Shown here: in pieces, positions 49,251-57,843 of the stretch
Position numbering within the stretch: position 1 is the first letter of the stretch
How the letters are laid out: every line of letters starts with the position of its first letter
Assembly (NCBI RefSeq): GCF_000954115.1
Contig: NZ_CP010797.1
Location: forward strand, 868,001 to 932,000
Direction of reading: 5' to 3'
DNA length: 64,000 bases
From: Rhodococcus sp. B7740
GTDB lineage: Bacteria; Actinomycetota; Actinomycetes; Mycobacteriales; Mycobacteriaceae
Translations under genes and position numbers: made by a program
The notes under the pieces: generated by a model
Seen by the model: only the letters and a program-made list of their open reading frames with translations
The model's database searches: none
What the model was told of the DNA's origin: nothing

Positions 49251-51437
49251 TCACATCCCAGCGGCGGTGGGCGGCTCGATCAGCATTCTCTTGATCACCT
49301 TGCCGGTCGCGGTTCGGGGCAGTTCGTCGAGGAACGTGATGTCGCGGGGAACGCAGAAGCGGCTCAAACGATTTCGAATGTAGGCGCGCACCATGTCCGC
49401 ATCGAGGCCGGCCGACCCACGGCCGACGACGAATGCGGCCAAACGCTGCCCGTATTCGGGGTCGGGCACACCGACGACCGCGACCTCGCCGACCTGCGGC
49501 AGATTGGCGATGGCATCCTCGACGGGGCCCGGAAAGACGTTCTCGCCTCCGGAGATGATCATCTCGTCGTCCCTGCCGCAGACGAACAACCGTCCGTTGC
49601 AGTCGATGTACCCGAGATCGCCGGTATCCATCAGGGCAGCTCCGCGCGCGGACGCCGTCGACGGCGGCGCGGCGTTGGTGTACCCGTCGAACAGCATGTC
49701 GTTGCCGACGAATATTCGGCCGAGGGTCCCCATTGGAACAGCAGTACCGTCCGCGTCGAGCACCGCCACAGTCGTACCAAGGGGAGGCCGTCCGGCGGTC
49801 GCCGGCGCAGCGCGAAGGTCTTCGGGAGTCGCGATCGTGGCCCACGAGACCTCGGTGGACCCGTAGAAGTTGTAGAGGACGTCACCGAAGACGTCCATGA
49901 AGCGGCTGACGGTCGATCCTGTCAATGCCGATCCACTGCACGCGACGACCCGGAGGCTCGAGGTGTCGTAACGTGAGCGCACCTCGTCGGGCAGGTCGAG
50001 TATCCGCTGCAGCATGATCGGAACCGCGATCAACGAAGTACATCTGTGCGCCTCGATCGCCCGCAGGCAGTCCTCTGGATCGAATCGGTCCAGGAGGACC
50101 ACAGTGGCACGCAGGGGAGTACTGATCTGCAATGCCGCCAGCCCCCAGCTGTGGAACATCGGTGCCGCGATCAACATCCTCTCGTTCATCCGAAGGGGCA
50201 TGCGAGACAGCATGGCTGCCACGGTTCCGAAGCCCTTCGGCGTGGGACGAACCGCCCCCTTCGGTGAGCCGCTGGTACCGGAGGTCAACACGACAACCGA
50301 CCCGGGGCGGTCCGGCCTGGTGAACGTGGCGGACGGGGCTGCGACGAAATGCTCGAGGGTGCGTCGACGCGGAACGGCGGTATGGGAAGACAGACTCACC
50401 CGAGTCACGTGGTCGGGCAGATAGCGCACCATCGAATCGAACTCGTCGTCGACGAACAGCATTCGGAGCTGGTGGCGGGCGGCGATCGTCTCGATCTGTC
50501 GGGCAGCGAGACCGGTGTTGAGAAGCACCACCTCGACTCCGAGCATGCCGCACGCGACGGTGCACTCGATCATCGCCGAATGATTTCGAGCCAGAATCCC
50601 GACGGTGCTTCCGGGACTGATTCCGGACGCGTCGAGACCCGCTGCGATGCGGTGCGATCGGTGGTGGATCTCCGCGAAAGTACGGGTTCCTCGGTCGTCT
50701 ATCAAGGCGATCTCGTTCGGCGACTTCGCTGCAGCGGCCGCGAAACCACCGCCAAGGGTGAAACCCCATTTGGCCAGCGAGTTCAGCTGTCGGTACGCGC
50801 GGTCGGGACGTGCAGCACGAATGACACCGGTTCCCACCATCGTCTTCATGATCGCCAGCGGTAGCGACCGCGAATCGCCGGTGTTGGTCACGATCGACGT
50901 CGAAGTGCCGGAGAGAGAGTTCTCGAGACGGCGAAGACCACCCATCACCCAATCGACCACTGCGCGGTTGTTCTCGGGCTGGGGTGAGTAGGACCCGCCG
51001 AGCCCCGCTCTGAAGACGGTGACATCGATCTTGGTCTCACCGGCCGCGCGCGCAGTCAGGGTGAATCTGACGAATCCGCCGGACTCGACATGCTCGATGG
51101 TGATGATCGGCCGGTTGCGTCTGTCCACCACCAGGTCGAGGGCGTGCTCGACACCATTGACTCCGCACAGGTAGCCGGCCGTGGACTCACGGAGTGTGCA
51201 GTGGTCGAGCCCTGGGAAGTAGCGTGGAAACAACTCGACCGCGCTCAGGACACCGCATACCTGCTCGATGTCGTGCTCGAAGACCATGTTGCAGTCGATG
51301 ACGTCCGAGACCATGTTCCACCCCCGTGCCTTGCCGAGTCGACGGCAACGCCGACGCAGCACCGACCAGGGGATGGCGGCGCGCACCTGGAACGGGTCAT
51401 CCGCCTGGATGAAGTCGTCATCGTAAACCCGGTGCAC
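49251..51437 (-). CDS. AMP-dependent acyl-CoA synthetase/ligase with N-terminal START-like domain
   Basis: A 728-residue fusion. Residues ~42-185 (from MVSDVIDCNMVFEHDIEQ) look like an SRPBCC/polyketide-cyclase ligand-binding domain. Residues ~225-725 are a FadD-type ligase with P-loop VVLTSGTSGSPKGAV, A5 YNFYGSTEV, A7 LMDTGDLGYID and the catalytic Lys in RTATGKVIKRML. It should activate a carboxylic or fatty acid to the acyl-AMP and CoA ester. Start GTG 51437 is the longest; ATG at 51314, after GGGGTGG, would remove 41 residues and still keep both domains. Confidence 0.85.
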   Translation of the reverse strand: MHRVYDDDFIQADDPFQVRAAIPWSVLRRRCRRLGKARGWNMVSDVIDCNMVFEHDIEQVCGVLSAVELFPRYFPGLDHCTLRESTAGYLCGVNGVEHALDLVVDRRNRPIITIEHVESGGFVRFTLTARAAGETKIDVTVFRAGLGGSYSPQPENNRAVVDWVMGGLRRLENSLSGTSTSIVTNTGDSRSLPLAIMKTMVGTGVIRAARPDRAYRQLNSLAKWGFTLGGGFAAAAAKSPNEIALIDDRGTRTFAEIHHRSHRIAAGLDASGISPGSTVGILARNHSAMIECTVACGMLGVEVVLLNTGLAARQIETIAARHQLRMLFVDDEFDSMVRYLPDHVTRVSLSSHTAVPRRRTLEHFVAAPSATFTRPDRPGSVVVLTSGTSGSPKGAVRPTPKGFGTVAAMLSRMPLRMNERMLIAAPMFHSWGLAALQISTPLRATVVLLDRFDPEDCLRAIEAHRCTSLIAVPIMLQRILDLPDEVRSRYDTSSLRVVACSGSALTGSTVSRFMDVFGDVLYNFYGSTEVSWATIATPEDLRAAPATAGRPPLGTTVAVLDADGTAVPMGTLGRIFVGNDMLFDGYTNAAPPSTASARGAALMDTGDLGYIDCNGRLFVCGRDDEMIISGGENVFPGPVEDAIANLPQVGEVAVVGVPDPEYGQRLAAFVVGRGSAGLDADMVRAYIRNRLSRFCVPRDITFLDELPRTATGKVIKRMLIEPPTAAGM

Positions 51438-51500
51438 GGTTGTGCGGGCGAAATCGGCCGAAGTCGATCTCGAATCGTTCGACTTCTTCTGTACAGAGCG

Positions 51501-53105
51501 TCAGAACTGAATGCCGAGCGACCACGCGAACACCGTGTACGCGGCGATAGTGATCAGTGAGATGGCGATCAGATTGAGCCAGAAACCGCCTCGCATCATC
51601 TGGCCGATCGTGATGTAGCCACTGGCGTAGGACACCGCGTTCGGCGGAGTCGCCACGGGCAACATGAACGCGCAGGTGGCCGCGAGCGCTACCGGAACGG
51701 TCAGAACCAGAATATCGATGTTCATGCCCATCGCGACGCCACCTGCCACCGGAAGGAACGTCGCGGCCGTCGCGGTGTTGCTGGTGATCTCGGTCAGGAA
51801 GATGATCGCGGCCGTGGCGACGACGACCAACATGACCACCGGAATGGTGTCGAGGCCACCTGCGACGCTGCCGATCCAGTCCGTCAGGCCGCTCGACTCG
51901 AACTGGGCCGATAGGGCGAGCCCGCCGCCGAACAGCAGCAACACGCCCCAGGGCAGCTTGACAGCGGTCTCCCAGTCGATCAGGCGGACGCCCTTCTTGC
52001 TTCCGCTGGGTAGCAGGAACAGCAGCAGTGCTGCTGTCATGGCGATCCCGGTGTCGGAGATCGGGGCATCGTCGAAGATCAGCGGAACGGCCACCCACGA
52101 CACTGCCGCCAGGGAGAAGACGATCGCGACCCGGATCTCACCCTGCGACATCCTGCCCAGGGCGTCGAGCTCACCTCTGATCAGCTGCTTGCCACCGGGT
52201 ATGTCGTCGATCTCCGGCTTGAACATCACGTGGGTCAACAGGAACCAGGCGATCACGAGCAGGATCACGGCGAGCGGAACACCGGCGATCATCCACTGGA
52301 GGAACCCGATCGTGATTCCCTGCCCCTCCAGGTAACCCACCAGCAGAGTGTTGGGTGGAGTGCCGATGATGGTTCCGAGCGAGCCTATCGACGCGGCATA
52401 GGCGATGCCGAGCATCAGAGCGGTCCCGAAGTTGCTCTTGATGACGGCCTGGGTGATGGTGTCGTCGTCGGGGGCGGAGTCAGCGCCGGTGCCGGGTACC
52501 GCTCCGGACTTCTTGCCGATGTCGAGAACCAGAACCAGCACCGATACACCGATCGGAATCATCATGACGGCGGTGGCCGTGTTGGACACCCACATCGACA
52601 GAAAGCCCGTCGCGATCATGAACCCGGCGATCACCATCGTCGGTTTGGTGCCCATCGCGTCGACGGTCAACAGGGCTATGCGTCGGTGCAGGTTCCACCG
52701 CTGCATGGCCAGCGCCAGGAGAAATCCGCCCATGAACAGGAAGATGATGTTGTTGCCGTAGGAGGCACCGACATCGTTGACGGCGACATCGGAATCGAAG
52801 ACCGGAAAGATGACGAGGGGTAGCAGCGCGGTTGCCGGGATGGGCACCGCCTCCGTCATCCACCAGATACCCATCAAGACGGCGGTGCCTGCGGTCAACC
52901 GCGCTGGATGCGCTACGCCATCGGGGAGAATCAGGTACACGAGAATGGCCAACAGGATGCCTGCGCCGAGGCCGACCCATTGACGCTTGCGGCGACCGGG
53001 CTGCACTTCGGCTTCTCGTTCTCCGGCCGATCTCTGATCCACCTCGTCGAAGTCGTGGCCTTCGGATGAGCGCCCGGCCTTCTCCTCGTCGCCGACCTGC
53101 GTCAT
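51501..53105 (-). CDS. DASS (SLC13) family anion/dicarboxylate:sodium symporter
   Basis: A 534-residue inner-membrane carrier with about 11-12 hydrophobic helices. Both SNT motifs that bind substrate carboxylate and sodium are present (VSNTATAVMMIP and TSNTATAATFLP), and WWMTEAVPIPATALLP is a family signature. Likely substrates are dicarboxylates, sulfate or phosphate. The N-terminal ~45 residues are charged and cytoplasmic. ATG at 53105 is chosen for its GAGGAGG ribosome site rather than the longer frame to 53135. Confidence 0.93.
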   Translation of the reverse strand: MTQVGDEEKAGRSSEGHDFDEVDQRSAGEREAEVQPGRRKRQWVGLGAGILLAILVYLILPDGVAHPARLTAGTAVLMGIWWMTEAVPIPATALLPLVIFPVFDSDVAVNDVGASYGNNIIFLFMGGFLLALAMQRWNLHRRIALLTVDAMGTKPTMVIAGFMIATGFLSMWVSNTATAVMMIPIGVSVLVLVLDIGKKSGAVPGTGADSAPDDDTITQAVIKSNFGTALMLGIAYAASIGSLGTIIGTPPNTLLVGYLEGQGITIGFLQWMIAGVPLAVILLVIAWFLLTHVMFKPEIDDIPGGKQLIRGELDALGRMSQGEIRVAIVFSLAAVSWVAVPLIFDDAPISDTGIAMTAALLLFLLPSGSKKGVRLIDWETAVKLPWGVLLLFGGGLALSAQFESSGLTDWIGSVAGGLDTIPVVMLVVVATAAIIFLTEITSNTATAATFLPVAGGVAMGMNIDILVLTVPVALAATCAFMLPVATPPNAVSYASGYITIGQMMRGGFWLNLIAISLITIAAYTVFAWSLGIQF

Positions 53106-53189
53106 GGATCCTCCTCGGTGTGGACGTTTCATCACCCTAACGCGTGAAATGTCCGAAAGATCCGAGTTGGTTGGGGCCGGTGTCGACGC

Positions 53190-53608
53190 TTACTTCGCGA
53201 CGTCGGGCTTGTTCATCGTCGGGTCGTTGTCGAGCACCGGATCCCACACGTCGCCGGGAAGGTCGCCTCGACGAACGCAGTCGCCATGCCCACCTCCGCG
53301 ACCAGCCACATCCAGAAGATCGCGCCCGGTCCAACGAGAGTGATGGCGATGGCTACGCCGGCGATGTTTCCCGTACCCACCCGAGATGCCAGACCGACGC
53401 AGAACGCCTGGAACGCGGAGATTCCGCCCTCGGCGTTCGATCGAGATCCGCCGATCGACTCGAACATCGACGGCAGCAACCGGACCTGGACGAACGTGGT
53501 GCGGACGGTGAAGTACAGCCCGACGCCGATCAACAGATAGATGTGAAAAACGCTGTAGAGACGGTGTGCCGAGAAATCCAACCGAACTGACGGTATCCAC
53601 GGTGCCAT
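53190..53608 (-). pseudogene. AGCS sodium:alanine symporter, internally deleted remnant
   Basis: The first ~110 codons encode an AGCS N-terminus: HIYLLIGVGLYFTVRTTFVQ, then ISAFQAFCVGLASRVGTGNIAGVAIA and AFVEAT split over the conserved region. The frame then breaks and reads a few random codons. In the next frame a typical C-terminal tail (GDVWDPVLDNDPTMNKPDVA) runs to a stop at 53190. About 350 codons in the middle are gone, so the gene is dead. It lies 3 bases after the amine oxidase stop, suggesting the pair was once an operon. An intact AGCS gene is at 57844. Confidence 0.85.
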
Positions 53609-53611
53609 CCG

Positions 53612-54952
53612 TCACTCCTCGGTAGCACCCCAGATATCTCGGTAGGGAATCGGACGCCCCAGAATCCGTTCTGCTGCAAGATGTCCCGACTTCAACGCCG
53701 CGGTGACCGTTGCCGGATCATCGGTCCACGTCGCTTCACCGGCGAGGTGAAGTACATCGCCGATCGGAGTGGCCAGGTCGTCGTGATCGCGCGTACGTGA
53801 ACCCACCGTCATGTACGAGTACGAACCGTAGGAGAACGGATCGTCCTGCCAGCGAGTGACATACACGCTGTCCGGCGTAGCGACACGGTCACCGAACAGG
53901 CCACGTAGTGCCTCGAGAACCGAGTCCGCGATGCGCTCGTCCGACCAGTGCCGGATCTGCTGAGCGCACGCGCCCGCTGCGAACGTCAGAAGCGTCGGAC
54001 GCCCCGGCGGCATGGTGACGTCGTACCAGGAGTGCCACCAGCGCCCGGCTTCGCCCTGCTGCCGCACGGCGTAGACGTTCTCGTCCCAGAACTTGGTGGG
54101 GAACCGGATGAACACCTTCTCGAAGGCATTCATCTCCAATCGTTCCAGGGCACCCGAAACGGGTTCCGGCAGAGGAGGTTCCACCGTGAGCGCCGGGGAC
54201 TTCAGTACGCCGATCGGCACCGTCACCACAGCGCGCTCGGCCGAGAACCTCCCGGACCCGGTATCGACCAGAACTCCGTCTCGACCCCACCGGACCTGCG
54301 TCACAACATGTTCGAGTCGAACATCGAGCCCCTCGGCCAGCCGGACGGCCAATTCGTCGTAACCATCCGGGAACACGACTTCGTCGCCCTCGATGGCGTC
54401 GTCGTCCAAACCGTGCGCGTCGAGGAGATCCTTTCCTACCCCCAACTGTTCCTCGGCTCGATGTCCCAGGAACTCACGAACTTGTTCGAGTCGATCGTCG
54501 TCCCAATCCAGTTGCGTCAGAGTTGCTTCCACCGCGTCACCGAACGACGTTCCGGGGGGTGAATTCGCGATGGTCGTCGCGAACAGTTCGTCGAAGTGGT
54601 GAACGTCGGCACCGAACTGGGCGGCGGCCGCATCGCTCAACCTGGTCCCGGTAGGGGAGTAGTACGCGATGGGCCTGCCGTCCGGCTGGTAGCTACCGAC
54701 AGTGAATTCGACGGTCCGCATTCCGAAAGCGTTTACCGTATCGGCGAGGGGGTTGTCGTCTGTTCCGTGAATCCAGGACGCTCCGACGTCGAGGGTGCCT
54801 TCGTCGGTGCGTAGTGTCCGGACGCGACCGCCTACGCGATCTCTGGCCTCGAGAACGACGACGCGCTGACCGGCGCGATGCAGGAGTGTCGCAGCGACCA
54901 AGCCGGAAATACCTGCTCCCACCACGAGGGTATCGACGTGTGTCACCGTCAC
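53612..54952 (-). CDS. FAD-dependent amine oxidase (MAO/polyamine oxidase family)
   Basis: Oxidatively deaminates an amine. The 446-residue flavoprotein has the N-terminal VVGAGISGLVAATLLHRAG and EARDRVGGRVRT (FAD), and the C-terminal LHLAGEATWTDDPATVTAALKSG. The substrate-site Lys in AFEKVFIRFPTKFW is conserved. No signal peptide, so cytoplasmic. Its former partner downstream is the broken AGCS symporter. Confidence 0.92.
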   Translation of the reverse strand: MTVTHVDTLVVGAGISGLVAATLLHRAGQRVVVLEARDRVGGRVRTLRTDEGTLDVGASWIHGTDDNPLADTVNAFGMRTVEFTVGSYQPDGRPIAYYSPTGTRLSDAAAAQFGADVHHFDELFATTIANSPPGTSFGDAVEATLTQLDWDDDRLEQVREFLGHRAEEQLGVGKDLLDAHGLDDDAIEGDEVVFPDGYDELAVRLAEGLDVRLEHVVTQVRWGRDGVLVDTGSGRFSAERAVVTVPIGVLKSPALTVEPPLPEPVSGALERLEMNAFEKVFIRFPTKFWDENVYAVRQQGEAGRWWHSWYDVTMPPGRPTLLTFAAGACAQQIRHWSDERIADSVLEALRGLFGDRVATPDSVYVTRWQDDPFSYGSYSYMTVGSRTRDHDDLATPIGDVLHLAGEATWTDDPATVTAALKSGHLAAERILGRPIPYRDIWGATEE

Positions 54953-54976
54953 TCCTGTCTGTCGACGGCCGCGGGG

Positions 54977-56347
54977 TCAGTTTCCTCGGCCGGAATTGCC
55001 GTTGCCGTTGCCACTGTTTCCGTTGCTGTTCCCGTTCGCGTTGCCGTTTCCCGAATTGCCGGGGCTCTTGTTGCCCTTCTCCGAGTTCCCGCTGCCGTTC
55101 CCCGAGCTTCCTTTGTCGTCATCCGGAGGTAGCGGGGCCGGCGCAGCGGGCTCGGTCGGAAGCGAATTCGTCGTGGGTCCGGGAGCAGGCTCAGGTGGGT
55201 TCGAGAGCACTGGAATCGGGCTCGCAGGTGCGGGCGCGGGCGTTGTGGGTGCCGCCGCGGGTGACTGCACAAGCGTCGGCGTCGGCGTCGACGGTGACAG
55301 GGGCTCCGGCTCCTCGCTGGTGCCGACTGCGACCCAGAGGATTGCTGCGCCCAGCGAGACGAACAGAGCCGCTGCTCCCGGAACGATCCATCGACGGCGT
55401 GGAGGTTCCGCTTCGGTCGACGCTGAAACTGCTGAAGGCGCAACCGTGTTCACAGTTTCCATTGGAATCGCGGCGGTGCGGGGAAGAGGTGTCCCGCTTC
55501 GTGAGAGCCCGCGCAATCGGCGGGCGACCGCAGCTGCGGCCGGTCGATCCTCCGGCCGTCTGGATGTCATCTCCGTCAACAGCGCGTGCCAGTCCGATCC
55601 GAGCCCCTCGGGGACGGCGGGATCGCGGTGCAGGCGCGCCACCGCCGCAGCCACCGCGCTTCCCTCGAATGCCATTGTGCCGGTGAGGCATTCGATGAGA
55701 ACGAGCCCGAGCGTGTAGATGTCCGTCGGTGGGCCTGCAGACGTACCCGTCGCCTGCTCCGGGCTGAGGTAGTGCGCAGTACCGACTGTGGTGCCGTGCT
55801 CGGTGAGTCGTTCGGCGTCGACGATACGAGCGATGCCGAAATCGGTAAGTTTGGCGCACTGTCCCACGCCCACGTCCGGAGACTGCGCAACAAGGATGTT
55901 GGCCGGTTTGATGTCGCGATGCACCACACCCTGATCGTGAATGTAGGCGAGAGCCTCCGCCAGCTCGCATCCGATCCGAGCGACGTGGGCGGTGTCCATC
56001 GTTCGGCCCTGGCGATACGCACTCAGAGTCGGACCGTCGACCAGCTCCATCACCAGGTACGGCACGGGCACCCCGCTTGGATCGAGCGCAGTGCCCGCGT
56101 CGTACAGCGTCACCAGACCCGGGTGCGACAGCGACGCGAGAGTCCGTATTTCTGCATCGATGCGTTGGGCGGTGTCGGGGGGCTCGCCGTGGCGGAATAT
56201 CTTCACCGCTACGGCTCGGCCGAGAACGTGGTCGTCGGCGTGCACGACGTCGGCCATTCCGCCGCGCCCCAGGATCGTGCCCAGTCGGTATCGACCCGCG
56301 AAGAGGCGGTCGTGAGGGGTATGAGGACGTGAGTCCGCTCCCACCAT
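54977..56347 (-). CDS. Transmembrane Ser/Thr protein kinase (PknB class) with Gly/Asn-rich tail
   Basis: A 456-residue Hanks-type kinase. The glycine loop is LGRGGMADV, the ATP Lys is in VAVKIF, the catalytic loop is HRDIKPAN, DFG is present, and GTAHYLSPEQATG is the activation segment. One transmembrane helix lies at ~325-347 (VPGAAALFVSLGAAILWVAVG). The outside part is Pro/Thr-rich and ends in ~45 residues of almost only G, N, S and K. No PASTA repeats, so the external signal is unlike PknB. Divergent from the EAL-DICT gene. Confidence 0.93.
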   Translation of the reverse strand: MVGADSRPHTPHDRLFAGRYRLGTILGRGGMADVVHADDHVLGRAVAVKIFRHGEPPDTAQRIDAEIRTLASLSHPGLVTLYDAGTALDPSGVPVPYLVMELVDGPTLSAYRQGRTMDTAHVARIGCELAEALAYIHDQGVVHRDIKPANILVAQSPDVGVGQCAKLTDFGIARIVDAERLTEHGTTVGTAHYLSPEQATGTSAGPPTDIYTLGLVLIECLTGTMAFEGSAVAAAVARLHRDPAVPEGLGSDWHALLTEMTSRRPEDRPAAAAVARRLRGLSRSGTPLPRTAAIPMETVNTVAPSAVSASTEAEPPRRRWIVPGAAALFVSLGAAILWVAVGTSEEPEPLSPSTPTPTLVQSPAAAPTTPAPAPASPIPVLSNPPEPAPGPTTNSLPTEPAAPAPLPPDDDKGSSGNGSGNSEKGNKSPGNSGNGNANGNSNGNSGNGNGNSGRGN

Positions 56348-56497
56348 CGGTCACCGCCGTTCCTCGAGTCCTCGGAGCACCATATAACCAACGAACAGAC
56401 GCGCAGACCGCAGTCGGGTGTCGACATCAGGGTGCGGTCGGGCATGATGATGCCCCGGGTGGGGACCGATCGATCAGTATCGAGGGAGGGTCCACCC

Positions 56498-57751
56498 ATG
56501 CATCGATCCTCGGCGAGTGCGGAGATTTCGCCGATGTCGGTCCGGATCACGTCGGTCTACCAGCCGATCGTGACGCTGGACGGACGCGCCGTCGTGGGGT
56601 ACGAAGCCTTGGTGCGGACCTGCGGAGGCGGTGCGCCCATTTCGCCGCCGGAACTGTTGGGCGTGGCGCGGGCACAGGGCGTCACGGCCGATTTCGATTG
56701 GCGCTGCCGAATCAGCGCGTTGCGCGGTGCCTTCGAGTCCGGCTATCCCGACCAGCTCGCTCTGTTCGTCAATGCCGAACCCATCGCCCTCGATGCACCG
56801 CCTCCACGGGACTACCTACCGATTCTCGAGGACGCGTCGCGGCTGTCCATCATCGTCGAAATCACCGAGCGAGACCTGATGGGTGATCCGGCCGGTCTGC
56901 TGAGGGCGGCCGAACACGCTCGAAACCTGGGGTGGCGAGTCGCCATCGACGATGTGGGGGCGGATTCTTCCAGCCTCGCCCTGATCCCACTGCTGCGTCC
57001 CGACGTGATCAAGCTGGACATGGAACTCGTACAGGGGCGCTCGAGCAACGAGACCGCCGCCATCGTTGCCGCTGTCGCCGCCGAGGCCGAGCGCACCGGT
57101 GCCCTGGTTCTGGCCGAAGGGATCGAAACCGAGCATCACGAGAGTTGTGCGCTCGCCATGGGTGCCGTGCTGGGGCAGGGATATCTCTACGGGGCACCGG
57201 AGGCTCTTCCGGATTTCGGCGAGGTGCAGGGGCCGGTCCGATCGCTCGATCCGACCGGAACGCTGACCGTGCGTGCCCCCGTTGCGGTCACGCCCTACGG
57301 GCTCACCCATGCTCTCGGCGCCCGCAGGCACGCGGATTCGACACTGCTCGACGCCATCGAGAACAGCCTGTTGCACAGTGCGTACGGCACCGGTTCCTCG
57401 ACCGTCGTCCTGGCGACCGTCAGTGCGTCCACCGGTCTGACGCCTGCCCGCGAGGCGATCTTCGAGGACCTCGCCGCACGTACTGCGCTGATGGCCGTCT
57501 TCGACTCGAATGCCGCGTCGCCGGAATCAGGTTTCCGAAAAGTGTTCGTGGACGCGGACGAACCGTTGGCACTGGAACGTTCGATCGTGATCGTGGCTCC
57601 GATGTCGAGCGTGGCGCTCATCGCGGTCGAGCGAGGAGCGGCCGAGGACGGCACCCCGATGTACGACTACCGCCTCACCTACGACCGTCATGTCGTACTG
57701 GATGCTGCAACGGTGCTTCTGAGACGGATACCGGCCAGATCTGCGATGTGA
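56498..57751 (+). CDS. EAL-domain protein with C-terminal DICT-like domain
   Basis: A 417-residue cytoplasmic protein. Residues ~20-240 are an EAL fold: YQPIVTLDGRAVVGYEALVR (EAL motif intact), FVNAEP, IVEITERDL, AIDDVGADSSSL, PDVIKLDMELV and LAEGIETEHH, so the catalytic acids for c-di-GMP hydrolysis appear present. Residues ~255-410 resemble the DICT sensory domain found with EAL and GGDEF proteins. ATG at 56498 has GGAGGG upstream. It may degrade c-di-GMP in response to a signal sensed by DICT; activity is not proven. Confidence 0.88.
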   Translation: MHRSSASAEISPMSVRITSVYQPIVTLDGRAVVGYEALVRTCGGGAPISPPELLGVARAQGVTADFDWRCRISALRGAFESGYPDQLALFVNAEPIALDAPPPRDYLPILEDASRLSIIVEITERDLMGDPAGLLRAAEHARNLGWRVAIDDVGADSSSLALIPLLRPDVIKLDMELVQGRSSNETAAIVAAVAAEAERTGALVLAEGIETEHHESCALAMGAVLGQGYLYGAPEALPDFGEVQGPVRSLDPTGTLTVRAPVAVTPYGLTHALGARRHADSTLLDAIENSLLHSAYGTGSSTVVLATVSASTGLTPAREAIFEDLAARTALMAVFDSNAASPESGFRKVFVDADEPLALERSIVIVAPMSSVALIAVERGAAEDGTPMYDYRLTYDRHVVLDAATVLLRRIPARSAM

Positions 57752-57843
57752 GTCCGCGGGCTCCTCGTCAAGATCAAGTAAATTGTTGCCCGAAATTCGG
57801 TAAATCACGTCTTCGGCCGTCCCCGTGCTGTTCACTCGAAGCC

